A DNA stretch of 64,000 bases from Halobacillus halophilus DSM 2266 (lineage in GTDB: Bacteria > Bacillota > Bacilli > Bacillales > Halobacillaceae), in contig NC_017668.1 in the NCBI RefSeq assembly GCF_000284515.1, positions 682,001 to 746,000 of the forward strand. Direction: 5' to 3'. A program made the translations under genes and the position numbers. The notes under the pieces are model-generated. The model was not told the DNA's origin. It did no database searches and saw only the letters and a list, made by a program, of their open reading frames with translations. Shown here piece after piece: positions 50,578 through 59,591 of the stretch. Position 1 is the first letter of the stretch, and each line of letters begins with the position of its first letter.

Positions 50578-52008
50578 ATGTTAAGTTTTCTACAACGAAT
50601 TGGGAAGTCGTTAATGTTTCCAATCGCTACACTGCCGGCTGCCGCATTACTCGTTCGATTAGGTATGGAGGATTTTTTCGATATTCCATTTATGACAGCA
50701 GCCGGAAATGGAATCCTTACCAACCTATCCATTATTTTTGCCATAGGCATTGCGATGGGGTTTGCTAAAGATGGAAGCGGAGGAGCAGCTCTGTCCGGAG
50801 CGATTGGAGTTCTTGTTCTGGAAGAAGGAATTAAGGCGATTAATAATGATATTGATATGGGAGTGTTTTCGGGAATAATAGCCGGAGTAATTGCTGGAAT
50901 GCTCTATAATCGCTTCTATGATATAAAATTTCCAGAGTTCCTGTCTTTCTTTGGAGGGAAGCGGTTTGTGCCAATCATTACCTCTCTCACTATGGTTGCT
51001 CTTTCTTTTGTCCTCGGGCACTTATGGATTTATCCCCAATATGTTCTTGACGCTACGGCTAACTGGATTTTAAATGCTGGAGAACTGGGAGTAGGAGTGT
51101 ACGGTGTACTCAACCGGTTACTCATCCCCGTAGGGCTGCACCACGTGTTGAATACCCTTATATGGTTTGATTTCGGCTCCTTTACGATGGAGTCCGGGAA
51201 AGTTGTGAAAGGTGAAATTAATCGGTTCTTAAATGGAGATCCAAATGCAGGTTACTTTTTAGCCGGATTCTATCCTGTCATGATGGTAGGTCTTCCAGCA
51301 GCTTGTCTTGCCATGTACGCGGCTGCGAAAAAGCACCGTAAATCGATGGTAGGCGGGATGTTCTTAAGTATCGCGCTGACATCTTTCCTGACAGGTGTTA
51401 CAGAACCTATTGAATTCTCATTTATGTTCTTATCGCCGCTCTTGTATGTCGTCCACTCCCTTTTGACAGGAATATCGATGGTTGCTGCTTATATGCTCGA
51501 CATTCGTCACGGATTTGGTTTTTCAGCCGGGCTCATTGACTATTCCTTAAACTTTGGAATTGCGCAGAATCCTCTAATGCTGCTTCCAATCGGTCTCGTT
51601 CTTGGTTTAATCTATTTCCTCGTCTTCTACTATCTGATTGTTAGACTGGATTTGAAGACGCCAGGACGTGAAGATGAGGATGAAGACTTTGTAGAAGAGT
51701 CCCAGGCAGTCGGACAACCCTCTGAAGGCTCTGAGAATGATGATGACCGTAAAGCTTCAGACTATCTGAAAGCTCTCGGCGGTGCGGAGAACATTAAATC
51801 ACTGGATTATTGCACCACTCGCCTCCGTTTACAAATGATAGACCGGGAGCAGGTGGATGAAAATGCTTTGAAACGAGCCGGAGCACGTGGAGTGATGAAG
51901 GTAGGCGGGCAAAATCTGCAAGTGGTTGTAGGAACGTCTGTAGAGTTTCTAGCCGAGGCGATTCGAAAAAGAATGGACGAAAAAGACACCGACAATCGTA
52001 ATGAATAG
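50578..52008 (+). CDS. nagP: PTS N-acetylglucosamine-specific EIICB
   Basis: 476 residues. EIIC part (1-370): LQRIGKSLMFPIATLPAAALLVRLG, LLIPVGLHHVLNTLIWF, GFYPVMMVGLPAACLAMY, LTGVTEPIEFSFMF (substrate loop). EIIB part (about 395-470): ALGGAENIKSLDYCTTRLRLQM with the phospho-cysteine in YCTTRLR. No EIIA in frame, so phosphate must come from a separate EIIA. Operon with nagA, nagB, nagR makes GlcNAc the likely sugar. GAGGAGG is 8 bases before the ATG. Confidence 0.9.
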   Translation: MLSFLQRIGKSLMFPIATLPAAALLVRLGMEDFFDIPFMTAAGNGILTNLSIIFAIGIAMGFAKDGSGGAALSGAIGVLVLEEGIKAINNDIDMGVFSGIIAGVIAGMLYNRFYDIKFPEFLSFFGGKRFVPIITSLTMVALSFVLGHLWIYPQYVLDATANWILNAGELGVGVYGVLNRLLIPVGLHHVLNTLIWFDFGSFTMESGKVVKGEINRFLNGDPNAGYFLAGFYPVMMVGLPAACLAMYAAAKKHRKSMVGGMFLSIALTSFLTGVTEPIEFSFMFLSPLLYVVHSLLTGISMVAAYMLDIRHGFGFSAGLIDYSLNFGIAQNPLMLLPIGLVLGLIYFLVFYYLIVRLDLKTPGREDEDEDFVEESQAVGQPSEGSENDDDRKASDYLKALGGAENIKSLDYCTTRLRLQMIDREQVDENALKRAGARGVMKVGGQNLQVVVGTSVEFLAEAIRKRMDEKDTDNRNE

Positions 52009-52034
52009 CTTCCTGTACTTGAAACGATATAAAA

Positions 52035-52205
52035 AATGAAGCGTTGAACAAAGATAATTTTGTTATAGCATCTGAAGGAATTGTCCTTCCGCTTGAAGAA
52101 GTACCAGTTAGGCTTTTTCAAAGGGACGGCAGACAATCAAAGGACCAAAACGATGCATGATTTTTTCGGCAGAATGAAGGGGGAGGGGATAATCTCCCCT
52201 GAAGT
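52035..52205 (+). pseudogene. Degraded glucose-family EIIA fragment
   Basis: Between nagP and nagA, frame at 52035 reads NFVIASEGIVLPLEEVP, the start of a crr-type EIIA domain, then loses sense. A second frame from about 52153 reads HDFFGRMKGEGIISPEVLG, equivalent to the next EIIA segment (FxxKMMGDGxAIxP). About 40 extra bases and a frameshift separate them, and the part with the active histidine is absent. It suggests the ancestral transporter was an EIICBA and has lost EIIA. Confidence 0.55.
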
Positions 52206-52227
52206 CTTAGGAAGGAGTGAGGAGTCC

Positions 52228-53406
52228 ATGGCTGATAGTGTAGAGATTATAAACGTCACTGTCGTTTGTAATAATGAAGTTATTCCCTCAGGTTCGGTAT
52301 TACTTAAGGGCGGTTTGATTGAATCTGTTGCTGAGCATCCGGTTGGTGGTGCAGATAAAGTTATCGATGGTAAAGGGGAAAGATGGACCCTTGTGCCTGG
52401 ATTTATAGATGTGCATATCCACGGAGCACACGGGCACGACGTGATGGACGGTACGCACGAAGCACTGACAGGAATGGCGCGCAGTCTGCCGGCTGAAGGA
52501 ACTACTAGTTTTTTGGCAACGACCATGACCCAGTCCAGCGAAACTATTACCCAGGCTTTAAAGAATATCAAAGCATACATGAACGCTGAACAAACGGGCA
52601 GACAGGCGGAGATACTTGGCATTCATTTGGAAGGTCCTTTTCTATCGATAAATAAAGCAGGAGCCCAGCCACATGAGCACATTCTTCCTCCTTCAACCGA
52701 GCAGTTTGATCGTTGGCAGGAAGAAAGCGGTGGTCAGATTCGTTTAGTTACTTTAGCTCCTGAAGTTCCCGGAGGCTTGAATTTTATTGAGCACTTGACG
52801 GCCCGGGGAGTGATTGCCTCTATTGGCCATAGTGAAGCGACATTCGACCAGGTAGAAGAAGCGGTGGACGCTGGCGCCCGTCACGTCACTCATTTATACA
52901 ACCAGATGAGCGGATTCCATCACCGCGATCCTGGTGTGGTCGGCGCTGCTTTGCTGAACGAACGGGTGAAAGTGGAAATGATTGTGGATCATGTTCATGC
53001 GAGACCGGAAGCGGTGCAATTGGCTTATCATCATACGAAAGCTGAAAGAACCATTCTGATCACGGACGCCATGAGAGCGAAATGCCTTCCGGAGGGGACG
53101 TACGATCTGGGCGGTCAGCAGGTAGATGTAAAAGGTGGAGAGGCCCGCTTAGGCGATGGGACACTCGCGGGCAGTGTATTGACTTTGCAGAAAGCCTTGA
53201 AAAATATGCGTCAGCATACAGAACTGCCGTGGGAAGACCTTGTCCGGATTACCTCTCTCAATGCAGCAGAACAATTAGGACTCGATGAACGAAAAGGGAA
53301 AATTGAGAAAGGGAAAGATGCGGATCTTGTCCTTTTAGACGAAAATCTGGAAGTGGTAACGACCGTTTGTAACGGTGAGATAGCCTATCAACGAGAGGAG
53401 AGTTAA
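52228..53406 (+). CDS. nagA: N-acetylglucosamine-6-phosphate deacetylase
   Basis: 392 residues, amidohydrolase TIM barrel. FIDVHIHGAHGHDVMDG (metal His pair), EGPFLSINKAGAQP (metal Glu), IGHSEATFDQ, HVTHLYNQMSGFHHRDPG, LITDAMRAKCLPEG (catalytic Asp) and SVLTLQKALKNM. Converts GlcNAc-6-P to GlcN-6-P and acetate. Start ATG 52228, with GAGGAG 3 and AAGGAG 10 bases upstream, restores the normal N-terminus; upstream codons belong to the EIIA remnant. nagB starts 2 bases after the stop. Confidence 0.93.
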   Translation: MADSVEIINVTVVCNNEVIPSGSVLLKGGLIESVAEHPVGGADKVIDGKGERWTLVPGFIDVHIHGAHGHDVMDGTHEALTGMARSLPAEGTTSFLATTMTQSSETITQALKNIKAYMNAEQTGRQAEILGIHLEGPFLSINKAGAQPHEHILPPSTEQFDRWQEESGGQIRLVTLAPEVPGGLNFIEHLTARGVIASIGHSEATFDQVEEAVDAGARHVTHLYNQMSGFHHRDPGVVGAALLNERVKVEMIVDHVHARPEAVQLAYHHTKAERTILITDAMRAKCLPEGTYDLGGQQVDVKGGEARLGDGTLAGSVLTLQKALKNMRQHTELPWEDLVRITSLNAAEQLGLDERKGKIEKGKDADLVLLDENLEVVTTVCNGEIAYQREES

Positions 53407-53408
53407 CC

Positions 53409-54155
53409 GTGGAAATATGGGTCTCTCAAGACTACCAATCTTTAAGTCAGAAAGCCTGCGGGATGATAGAAGATGAGGTAACTCGTAATCCTGCAGCTGT
53501 TCTCGGTCTTGCTACAGGAAGTACGCCTCTTCAAACCTATCACGAAATGGTAGAAGGGTATAGGAGAAGATCAGTGGATTACCGTCATATCTCCACGATC
53601 AATTTAGATGAATATGTGGGTCTTGGAGAAAAAGATCCGCAAAGCTACCATTTTTTTATGAAAAAGCATTTATTTGATAAGATTAATATCAATCCAGCCC
53701 GCACGTATATTCCTAATGGGTTGGCCGAAGATTTGGAAGACGAGTGCAGACGTTATGAACTGTTGATTGACCAGATCGGGCCGCCTGATCTACAGATTTT
53801 AGGAATCGGGCAGAATGGCCACATTGGATTTAATGAACCCCATACCTCATTTAAAAGTGAAACCCACATGATCGAACTTGCTGAATCCACAAGAAAAGCC
53901 AATGCCAGATTTTTTGAATCGCTCGAAAATGTGCCCAGAAAAGCCATTACCATGGGCATCCAGTCCATTTTAAAAAGCAAAAAAATTCTTCTGCTTGCTT
54001 CTGGAGAAAATAAAGCGGAAGCTATAAGGAGTTTATTAGAAGAGCCGCCTAGTGAAGATATGCCAGCGTCTGCCCTTTGCTACCACGAGGATGTTACGTT
54101 ACTTGTAGATAAAGAAGCTTATAAAAAGGTAGAGTACCTGAGAGGAGACGAATAG
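53409..54155 (+). CDS. nagB: Glucosamine-6-phosphate deaminase
   Basis: 248 residues from GTG. LGLATGSTPLQTYHEMV (phosphate loop), STINLDEYVGLGEKDPQSYHFFM (catalytic Asp), DLQILGIGQNGHIGFNEPHTSF (catalytic Asp/His region) and ITMGIQSILKSK. Converts GlcN-6-P to fructose-6-P and ammonia. GAGAGGAGAG precedes the GTG. Part of the nag operon. Confidence 0.93.
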   Translation: MEIWVSQDYQSLSQKACGMIEDEVTRNPAAVLGLATGSTPLQTYHEMVEGYRRRSVDYRHISTINLDEYVGLGEKDPQSYHFFMKKHLFDKININPARTYIPNGLAEDLEDECRRYELLIDQIGPPDLQILGIGQNGHIGFNEPHTSFKSETHMIELAESTRKANARFFESLENVPRKAITMGIQSILKSKKILLLASGENKAEAIRSLLEEPPSEDMPASALCYHEDVTLLVDKEAYKKVEYLRGDE

Positions 54156-54159
54156 AGTC

Positions 54160-54885
54160 ATGATTGATAAAAAGTCGCCGCTTCCTATTTATTACCAAAT
54201 TGAAGAGAGTATTAAACAGAGGATATCAGATGGGGAGTATCAGCCTAACGATATGATTCCATCTGAACGTATTCTGTCAGAAAACTACGATGTCAGCCGA
54301 ATGACGGTCAGACAAGCGATTACCAATCTGGTTAATGAAGGAGTTATTTACAGAGAGAAAGGCAGAGGAACATTTATAGCTGAGAACAAAATCGAACAGT
54401 CTCTAAAAGGTTTAACGAGCTTTACAGAGGACATGAAAACACGAGGGATGACAGCCAGCAGTAAGCTGCTGAATTTTGAGAAAGTGATGGCAAGCGGGGA
54501 GATTTCCCGGAAACTGGAAATCGAAGAAGATGAAGAGATTTATCGTCTGCAAAGAATACGATATGCCGATCAAAAGCCTATGGCTATTGAAACCAACTTC
54601 CTGCCCGTGGCTATGTTTCCTAATCTGAATAAAGAAGATGTACGGGGATCCCTCTATGATTATGTAGAGAAAAATAAACGACAGAAAATAAAAAAAGCCA
54701 GCCAAATCATTGAAGCAACCATTGCCAACGAAGATCAGTCTTCCCTACTTGAAATCCCTCTTGGCTCTGCAGTTCTTCACATAGAAAGACACAGCTTTCT
54801 TGAAGATGGCACGCCATTTGAGGTAGTTAAATCATCCTATCGTGCGGACCGTTATAAATTCTCAAGTGATATTACCCGCGGTTAA
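54160..54885 (+). CDS. nagR: GntR/HutC-family repressor of GlcNAc use
   Basis: 241 residues. Winged helix KSPLPIYYQIEESIKQRISDGEYQPNDMIPSERILSENYDVSRMTVRQAITNLVNEGVIYREKGRGTFIA, then a UTRA ligand domain (SLKGLTSFTEDMKTRGM, IYRLQRIRYADQKPMAIETNFLP). HutC-subfamily NagR (YvoA) binds GlcN-6-P or GlcNAc-6-P and releases the operator seen at 50488-50505. Four bases after nagB. Confidence 0.9.
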   Translation: MIDKKSPLPIYYQIEESIKQRISDGEYQPNDMIPSERILSENYDVSRMTVRQAITNLVNEGVIYREKGRGTFIAENKIEQSLKGLTSFTEDMKTRGMTASSKLLNFEKVMASGEISRKLEIEEDEEIYRLQRIRYADQKPMAIETNFLPVAMFPNLNKEDVRGSLYDYVEKNKRQKIKKASQIIEATIANEDQSSLLEIPLGSAVLHIERHSFLEDGTPFEVVKSSYRADRYKFSSDITRG

Positions 54886-54898
54886 GGAGAGGCTAGTT

Positions 54899-55621
54899 AT
54901 GAGTTATTTATTACAAGCAGCGGAACGATTGGAACGATTGGACAGAGACACAGGCGAACAACTGAATTCCATTAGTAGAGAGATCGCTCACCGTCTGAAG
55001 AATAAAGGAGTTATTCATGTGTTTGGCTGCGGCCACTCCGGTCTCATCGCGCAGGAACCTTATTACAGAGCGGGTGGTCTGGTGCCGGTTCGTCCTATTT
55101 TAGTGGAGCCGCTGATGCTTCATAAAGGAGCAGTGAAATCCAGTCAATATGAAAAGCAGCCAGGCTTTATCCAAAGTTATTTAGAAAAAGAGGATATTCG
55201 TGAAGGAGATGTCTTTCTTGTTATCTCAACATCTGGACGTAACCCTGCCCCCATTGATGCGGCTATTTATGCACGTGAAAAAGGGGCTTATGTGATCGGC
55301 ATGTTGTCCATGGATTACGCAGATAACTTCCCTTCCCGACATCCGTCAGGTAAACGACTGGAAGAAGTCGTTGAGGAAGTCGTGGATACTCAAATACGGG
55401 CAGGAGACACTTCACAGGAAGCGGAAGGCGTGTCTCAGGCATTTGCCCCTATGTCTTCCGTCATCGGAACCGCTTTACTGCAGAGCTTGTTAGCCCAAGT
55501 AATTCTTAGTTACAGAGATCTTGGAGAAACCCCACCCATCTTTCTGAGCGGCAACTTAGAAGGCGTTCAAGAACATAATTCTGAACTTGTGGAAACGTAT
55601 AAGGACCGCATAAGTTTTTAA
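54899..55621 (+). CDS. SIS-domain sugar-phosphate binding protein (UPF0309 type)
   Basis: 240 residues from the ATG 6 bases after AAGGAGAGG. SIS fold: GVIHVFGCGHSGLIAQEPYYRAGGL, VFLVISTSGRNPAPIDAAIYAREKGAYVIGMLS and the helix EEVVEEVVDTQIRAGD. The UPF0309 group is annotated as SIS-domain protein; as last gene of the nag operon it may isomerise or sense an amino-sugar phosphate. Not MurQ, whose etherase motifs are absent. Confidence 0.8.
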   Translation: MSYLLQAAERLERLDRDTGEQLNSISREIAHRLKNKGVIHVFGCGHSGLIAQEPYYRAGGLVPVRPILVEPLMLHKGAVKSSQYEKQPGFIQSYLEKEDIREGDVFLVISTSGRNPAPIDAAIYAREKGAYVIGMLSMDYADNFPSRHPSGKRLEEVVEEVVDTQIRAGDTSQEAEGVSQAFAPMSSVIGTALLQSLLAQVILSYRDLGETPPIFLSGNLEGVQEHNSELVETYKDRISF

Positions 55622-55730
55622 CCATGTATCCATGTTCCCCACTCGCAATATTGTTTACAGAAACCTTTGCTGATAACAGGCAGGGGTTTTTTTACTGGCT
55701 AAAAAAATAAAAAGAGTTATAATAAATATA

Positions 55731-55750
55731 TATAGACCGATTGGTATAAT
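55731..55750 (+). promoter_or_regulatory. Candidate operator of the LmrA/YxaF-like TetR regulator
   Basis: TATAGACCGATTGGTATAAT is an imperfect palindrome centred at 55740/55741 with the AGACC...GGT arms typical of LmrA/YxaF operators. TATAAT at its right end may be the -10. It lies 18 bases before the regulator ATG, indicating autoregulation. A weak terminator for the SIS gene is at about 55658-55692. Confidence 0.55.
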
Positions 55751-55767
55751 TAAAAGGTGGTACGTTT

Positions 55768-56334
55768 ATGAATAGGAAAGAAAATTCCCGGACTAAGTTA
55801 GTTCAAACAGCTTCAAGGTTATTCCAGACTCAAGGTTATCACGGCACCGGTTTGAATCAGATTACCAAAGAGAGCGGTGCGCCGAAAGGATCGTTGTATT
55901 ATTATTTTCCAAATGGAAAAGAACAGCTGGCGATTGAAGCTGTTCATCTTACCGCAGCTAAAGTAACGGATAGGATTGAAAGGGGGCTTAAAAGACAGGA
56001 GGAGCCTGTTAAAGCAATTCAGCATCTGATTAACGATTTGGCGGATCAAGCCGTGAAGGATGGAGGGACGAGTGGTGTCCCTGTGGCCGCCGTTGCTCTT
56101 GAAACCACACACGCAAGCGAGCCGATCAGGCAGGCTTGTCATGCCGCTTATGAACAGTTCCAACAAGCGTTTGCAAGGAAGCTAAAGGACAATGGCTATG
56201 CCGAAAAAAGAGCAGAGGAACTGGGGGTTCTGATTAACTCTATGATTGAAGGAGCTTTTCTAGTGTCGTTCACTACAAAAAGTAAGTCCCCGTTACGGTT
56301 AGTGGCAGATCAGATACCTGTGCTGCTGAAGTAA
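55768..56334 (+). CDS. TetR family regulator, LmrA/YxaF-like
   Basis: 188 residues. Helix-turn-helix: LVQTASRLFQTQGYHGTGLNQITKESGAPKGSLYYYFPNGKEQLAIEAV; the GYHGTGLNQI ... GAPKGSLYYYFP pattern is that of LmrA/YxaF regulators, which respond to flavonoids or drugs. C-terminal domain helical. Followed after 37 bases by two NAD(P)-binding genes, the probable targets. Confidence 0.85.
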   Translation: MNRKENSRTKLVQTASRLFQTQGYHGTGLNQITKESGAPKGSLYYYFPNGKEQLAIEAVHLTAAKVTDRIERGLKRQEEPVKAIQHLINDLADQAVKDGGTSGVPVAAVALETTHASEPIRQACHAAYEQFQQAFARKLKDNGYAEKRAEELGVLINSMIEGAFLVSFTTKSKSPLRLVADQIPVLLK

Positions 56335-56371
56335 GGAGAACACCTTTACTTGATAGAAGGGCGTGGAAAGT

Positions 56372-57235
56372 ATGACCATTTTAGTAACAGGTTTTACAGG
56401 AAAGGTAGGGCATGAAGTAGCTAAGAAGCTGAAAACCTTCCAGTTACCTATTCAATGTGCCGTAAGAGACGTAGAAAAAGCTAAAAAACGATATGGGGAT
56501 GAATTTGATTTTGTAGAGCTCGATTTATCAAAGCCCAAAAGCTTTGAAAAGGCCCTTAGTGGAAAAGATCGCGTATTTCTTATGTATCCTCCTGGAAAAG
56601 GCATCCAATTTGAACAGTTTGTAGAAGCTGCACGTCGGAATCATATCCAGCATATCGTCTATCTTTCCTTAAAGGACGTTCAGTACATGCCTTTTGTTCC
56701 TCATTATAAGAATGAAAAGACGATCAAGAAATCTGGTATTCCTTACACGTTTGTTCGAGCCGGATATTTTATGCAGAATCTTAACGATTTCCTTCGAACT
56801 GAACTCAGGGAAAATCACCGGATCTTTGTACCTGCCGGAAAAGGAAAAACCAGTTTTGTAGATGCGCGGGATGTGGCTCATATAGCCGCTATTTCCCTTA
56901 AAGATTCTGATGAACATCGCTTTCAAAAATATGTGGTTACTGGAACTGAGTCTCTTGATTTTTTTGAAGTTGCTTCCCAAATGACTCAAATACTAAAGCT
57001 CCCGATTTATTATGAGAACCCTACAGTTAAACAATTTAAGAAGACGATGCTGAGCCGCGGCGTGGATGAAAAGTTTGTGAACGTAGTTGTTGGTGTGCAC
57101 GCTCCGACTAAATTAGGACTTGCGGGAGGAATTAAACGCGATTATGAAAAAGTAACCCACGAGCAGCCTGCCTCTTTACATCGATATATCATGGATTATC
57201 AATCCGAATGGATTACGAAGGAGAAACATTCATGA
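56372..57235 (+). CDS. NmrA-like NAD(P)-binding oxidoreductase
   Basis: 287 residues, atypical SDR. ILVTGFTGKVGHEVAKKL (GxxGxxG loop at the N-terminus), CAVRDVEKAKK (NADP-type Arg), DRVFLMYPPGKG, HIVYLSLKDVQ, PYTFVRAGYFMQNL and SFVDARDVAHIAA. Resembles quinone-reductase or redox-sensing NmrA proteins. Start ATG 56372, AGAAGGG 10 bases upstream; GTG 56363 is too close to it. Overlaps the next gene by 4 bases. Confidence 0.8.
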   Translation: MTILVTGFTGKVGHEVAKKLKTFQLPIQCAVRDVEKAKKRYGDEFDFVELDLSKPKSFEKALSGKDRVFLMYPPGKGIQFEQFVEAARRNHIQHIVYLSLKDVQYMPFVPHYKNEKTIKKSGIPYTFVRAGYFMQNLNDFLRTELRENHRIFVPAGKGKTSFVDARDVAHIAAISLKDSDEHRFQKYVVTGTESLDFFEVASQMTQILKLPIYYENPTVKQFKKTMLSRGVDEKFVNVVVGVHAPTKLGLAGGIKRDYEKVTHEQPASLHRYIMDYQSEWITKEKHS

Positions 57236-57867
57236 AAGTTATCATTTTTGGAGCGAGCGGCCGTACTGGCCATCCCTTAGTCAGACAGGCTCTTGAAAGA
57301 GGCCACGAAGTAACAGCTTTTGTAAGAGGAAAGCACAAGCTGGTTATTCCTCATGAGGAAAATCTTCGTATCCTGGAAGGAAGTGTTCTTACGTACGAAG
57401 ATATAGAGCGAGCTGCCGCGGGGCAGGATGCAGTTTTGAGTGTGCTGGGTCACACTAAAAATAATCCTAAAGATCTGCTCACTCAGTCAGCGGCCAATAT
57501 AGCAAGATCCATGCAGGCACATAGCATTAACCGGATCATAAGCTTAACAGGGGCCGGAGTAGCTGTGGAACAGGATGTGAAGCAGGGAGCCATGAGCCGG
57601 CTGTTTGGCACAGCCTTAAAGTTGATGGCCAAAGATCTATGGCAGGATTCTGTGAACCAAAAAAATTACCTGGCTCAAAAAGACTTAGATTGGACCATTG
57701 TCAGAGCGCCAAGGCTGACAGAAGGAGAGCTCACTAAACAGTATCAAACGGGTTATTTTAAATTTACTAAGCCGATGATTTCCCGGGAGGATGTAGCCCA
57801 TTTTATGCTGGAAGAACTGGAAAATCCTCAGTATATTAAAGAGTATCCGCTGATTGGTTCCAAATAG
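57232..57867 (+). CDS. NAD(P)-binding oxidoreductase (NAD(P)H-binding, YwnB-like)
   Basis: 211 residues from the ATG that overlaps the upstream stop, 8 bases after AAGGAG. VIIFGASGRTGHPLVRQALERGHEVTAFVRG, QDAVLSVLGHT, RIISLTGAGV, LDWTIVRAPRLTEG and ISREDVAHFMLEELE. Short atypical SDR of the flavin-reductase/biliverdin-reductase-like type. Co-transcribed with the TetR and NmrA-like genes; a role in detoxifying a quinone or flavonoid is inference from the regulator type. Confidence 0.8.
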   Translation: MKVIIFGASGRTGHPLVRQALERGHEVTAFVRGKHKLVIPHEENLRILEGSVLTYEDIERAAAGQDAVLSVLGHTKNNPKDLLTQSAANIARSMQAHSINRIISLTGAGVAVEQDVKQGAMSRLFGTALKLMAKDLWQDSVNQKNYLAQKDLDWTIVRAPRLTEGELTKQYQTGYFKFTKPMISREDVAHFMLEELENPQYIKEYPLIGSK

Positions 57868-57915
57868 GTAAAAGAATTACTATTATTGAATCGGTGCTTT
57901 GATCTGAACGAGTCC

Positions 57916-57952
57916 ATAGAAAATCCGCCTTTTTCTGAGGCGGATTTTCAAA
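57916..57952. terminator. Bidirectional rho-independent terminator
   Basis: Stem GAAAATCCGCCT / AGGCGGATTTTC with a 7-base loop between convergent genes. Confidence 0.88.
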
Positions 57953-57958
57953 ATTCTA

Positions 57959-58762
57959 TTACACATGCTTCTTAAGTAAATCCATTTCTTCCAAAATCGT
58001 CTCCCATGCTTGAGAGGAAGTATCCGTAAGCATAAAATGTTCATCTTCAGGAAGTTTTACGTACTTAATGAAGTCTCCCAAATTTTCTGCCATCTGGTAG
58101 TAGTGATCACTACTACCAACGGGAACATTAATATCCATAGAACCATGTACAATGACTTGAGGTACATGAAGGGGCAAAAGTTCTACAGGATTGGCTTCCC
58201 TGTATCGTTTAGGGTATTCATCGGGAGCGCCCCCAAGCAGTTCCGCTGTTGGATTGGCAGGCTGCAGGGAAAGGGAAGTGTCCCTTCTATGATGAACCTC
58301 ATACATACGGCGCAAGTCGTTTACCCCTGCTAAACTTACAGCGGCAGCAATCGGAAGGGGAGAAGTGCTTGTAACAAGCTCACTATCTTCAGAAAGACGA
58401 TGTCTGCCGGCTAGCCAAAGGGCCAGGTGCCCTCCTGCTGAGTGACCGATGGTTATTACTTTTTTGAGATCAAGAGAATTAGAGTTGGAAAGCTGAGACA
58501 GGTAGTCGCAGGCTTCAGCGGCATCCTTAAGAGTTCCAGGCCATGCCCCGCCTTCCTGTCCAACCCGGCGGTATTCAATATTCCAAGTGGCAAAGCCTTG
58601 AGAAGTTAAACTTTCAGCGGCATCATTCATTATTTCGAGACCGAAATGTTTTTTCCAAAAACCACCGTGGATGACCACAGCTACTGGATGTGGTCCGTCT
58701 CCCTCTGGAAGGCGCAATTCCCCAAACTGGTTTTCATTTGTTCCATAAGCTATTCTTTCCAT
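57959..58762 (-). CDS. Alpha/beta hydrolase (esterase/kynurenine formamidase-like)
   Basis: 267 residues. Oxyanion motif VIHGGFWKK near residue 31, nucleophile elbow GHSAGGHLALW (Ser near 109), Asp in HGSMDINVPV and His in LPEDEHFML complete the triad. HGGFW and the early elbow are seen in small esterases and formamidases. Terminator shared with the convergent operon. An AAGGAG-like site precedes the ATG. Confidence 0.83.
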   Translation of the reverse strand: MERIAYGTNENQFGELRLPEGDGPHPVAVVIHGGFWKKHFGLEIMNDAAESLTSQGFATWNIEYRRVGQEGGAWPGTLKDAAEACDYLSQLSNSNSLDLKKVITIGHSAGGHLALWLAGRHRLSEDSELVTSTSPLPIAAAVSLAGVNDLRRMYEVHHRRDTSLSLQPANPTAELLGGAPDEYPKRYREANPVELLPLHVPQVIVHGSMDINVPVGSSDHYYQMAENLGDFIKYVKLPEDEHFMLTDTSSQAWETILEEMDLLKKHV

Positions 58763-58942
58763 AGTTACACTCCTTATAAATAATGGATTGCTCTAAAAAC
58801 AAACGAGCGAAACTCTACTAGTATTTTATTCCATGGAGGGTGAAACTACAAAAGTTTTAGGGGGGAAACGCTGACCACGAAAGATACTCTCCCGTTCGGT
58901 TATGATAAAATAAACATAACCAAATGAAGGGGGAGAAAAAAG

Positions 58943-59365
58943 ATGTATGAATTAAAAACCAAGGAAAATGATGAGAGTGTACTAGCGTTTATTGAAACTG
59001 TGGAGAAGCCTAAAAAACGTGAAGATGCTTACCGGCTCCTGGATATTTTCACCGAAACCACTGGGCATGAAGCGAAAATGTGGGGGAGCAGTATTATTGG
59101 ATTTGGGTCTTATCATTACAAATATGCCTCTGGTCATGAAGGCGATGCTCCGCTTGTAGGATTTTCCCCTCGTAAGGCGAAGATCAGTTTATACTTTTCA
59201 CCGGGAGAGACTCGCCGGGAAGAATTGTTAAAAAAATTCGGCAAGCATACGACAGGGAAAGCCTGTGTTTATATTAATAATGTGGAAGACATTAACGAGG
59301 AAGTTTTGAAAGAGTTGATTCGTGCTTCGATCAACCACCTGCAAAGCCTTTACTCTAATGAATAA
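58943..59365 (+). CDS. DUF1801 family protein (YdhG-like)
   Basis: 140 residues. YELKTKENDESVLAFIETV, KKREDAYRLLDIFTETTG, MWGSSIIGFGSYHYKYASG, VGFSPRKAKISLYF and GKACVYINNVEDINEEVLKELI are the DUF1801 pattern; function unknown, structure related to YdhG. GAAGGGGGAG precedes the ATG. Possible -10 GATAAAAT near 58903. Confidence 0.85.
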   Translation: MYELKTKENDESVLAFIETVEKPKKREDAYRLLDIFTETTGHEAKMWGSSIIGFGSYHYKYASGHEGDAPLVGFSPRKAKISLYFSPGETRREELLKKFGKHTTGKACVYINNVEDINEEVLKELIRASINHLQSLYSNE

Positions 59366-59395
59366 AAGTTCTTCCAGTATCGGGAGGGAGATTTA

Positions 59396-59437
59396 ATGTC
59401 ACAGTTGGCGGTATTTCCCGGTAATTATTTAATATAA
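59396..59437 (+). CDS. Very short reading frame with strong ribosome binding site
   Basis: Thirteen codons (MSQLAVFPGNYLI) preceded by GGGAGGGAG at 6 bases. It follows the DUF1801 gene by 30 bases. It may be a leader peptide, a microprotein or the stump of a truncated gene; nothing beyond the ribosome site supports expression. The rest of 59438-59533 is featureless. Confidence 0.2.
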   Translation: MSQLAVFPGNYLI

Positions 59438-59533
59438 AAGGAGCAATATTCTAGCAAGAATGCGTAAGTTATGTAAGAGGAAACGGATTAATTCTATGTT
59501 CTTTAATCAGAGACTTTAAGAGTGGTAAAGCTC

Positions 59534-59586
59534 AAAAATTACGAGATAACATTTGGAGGAGCATCCAATCATTATCTCGTTTTTGA
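59534..59586. terminator. Bidirectional terminator between DUF1801 gene and tnrA
   Basis: ACGAGATAA / TTATCTCGT stem (59541-59580) with A run on the left and T run on the right, loop about 22 bases with partial pairing. Confidence 0.75.
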
Positions 59587-59591
59587 AACGT

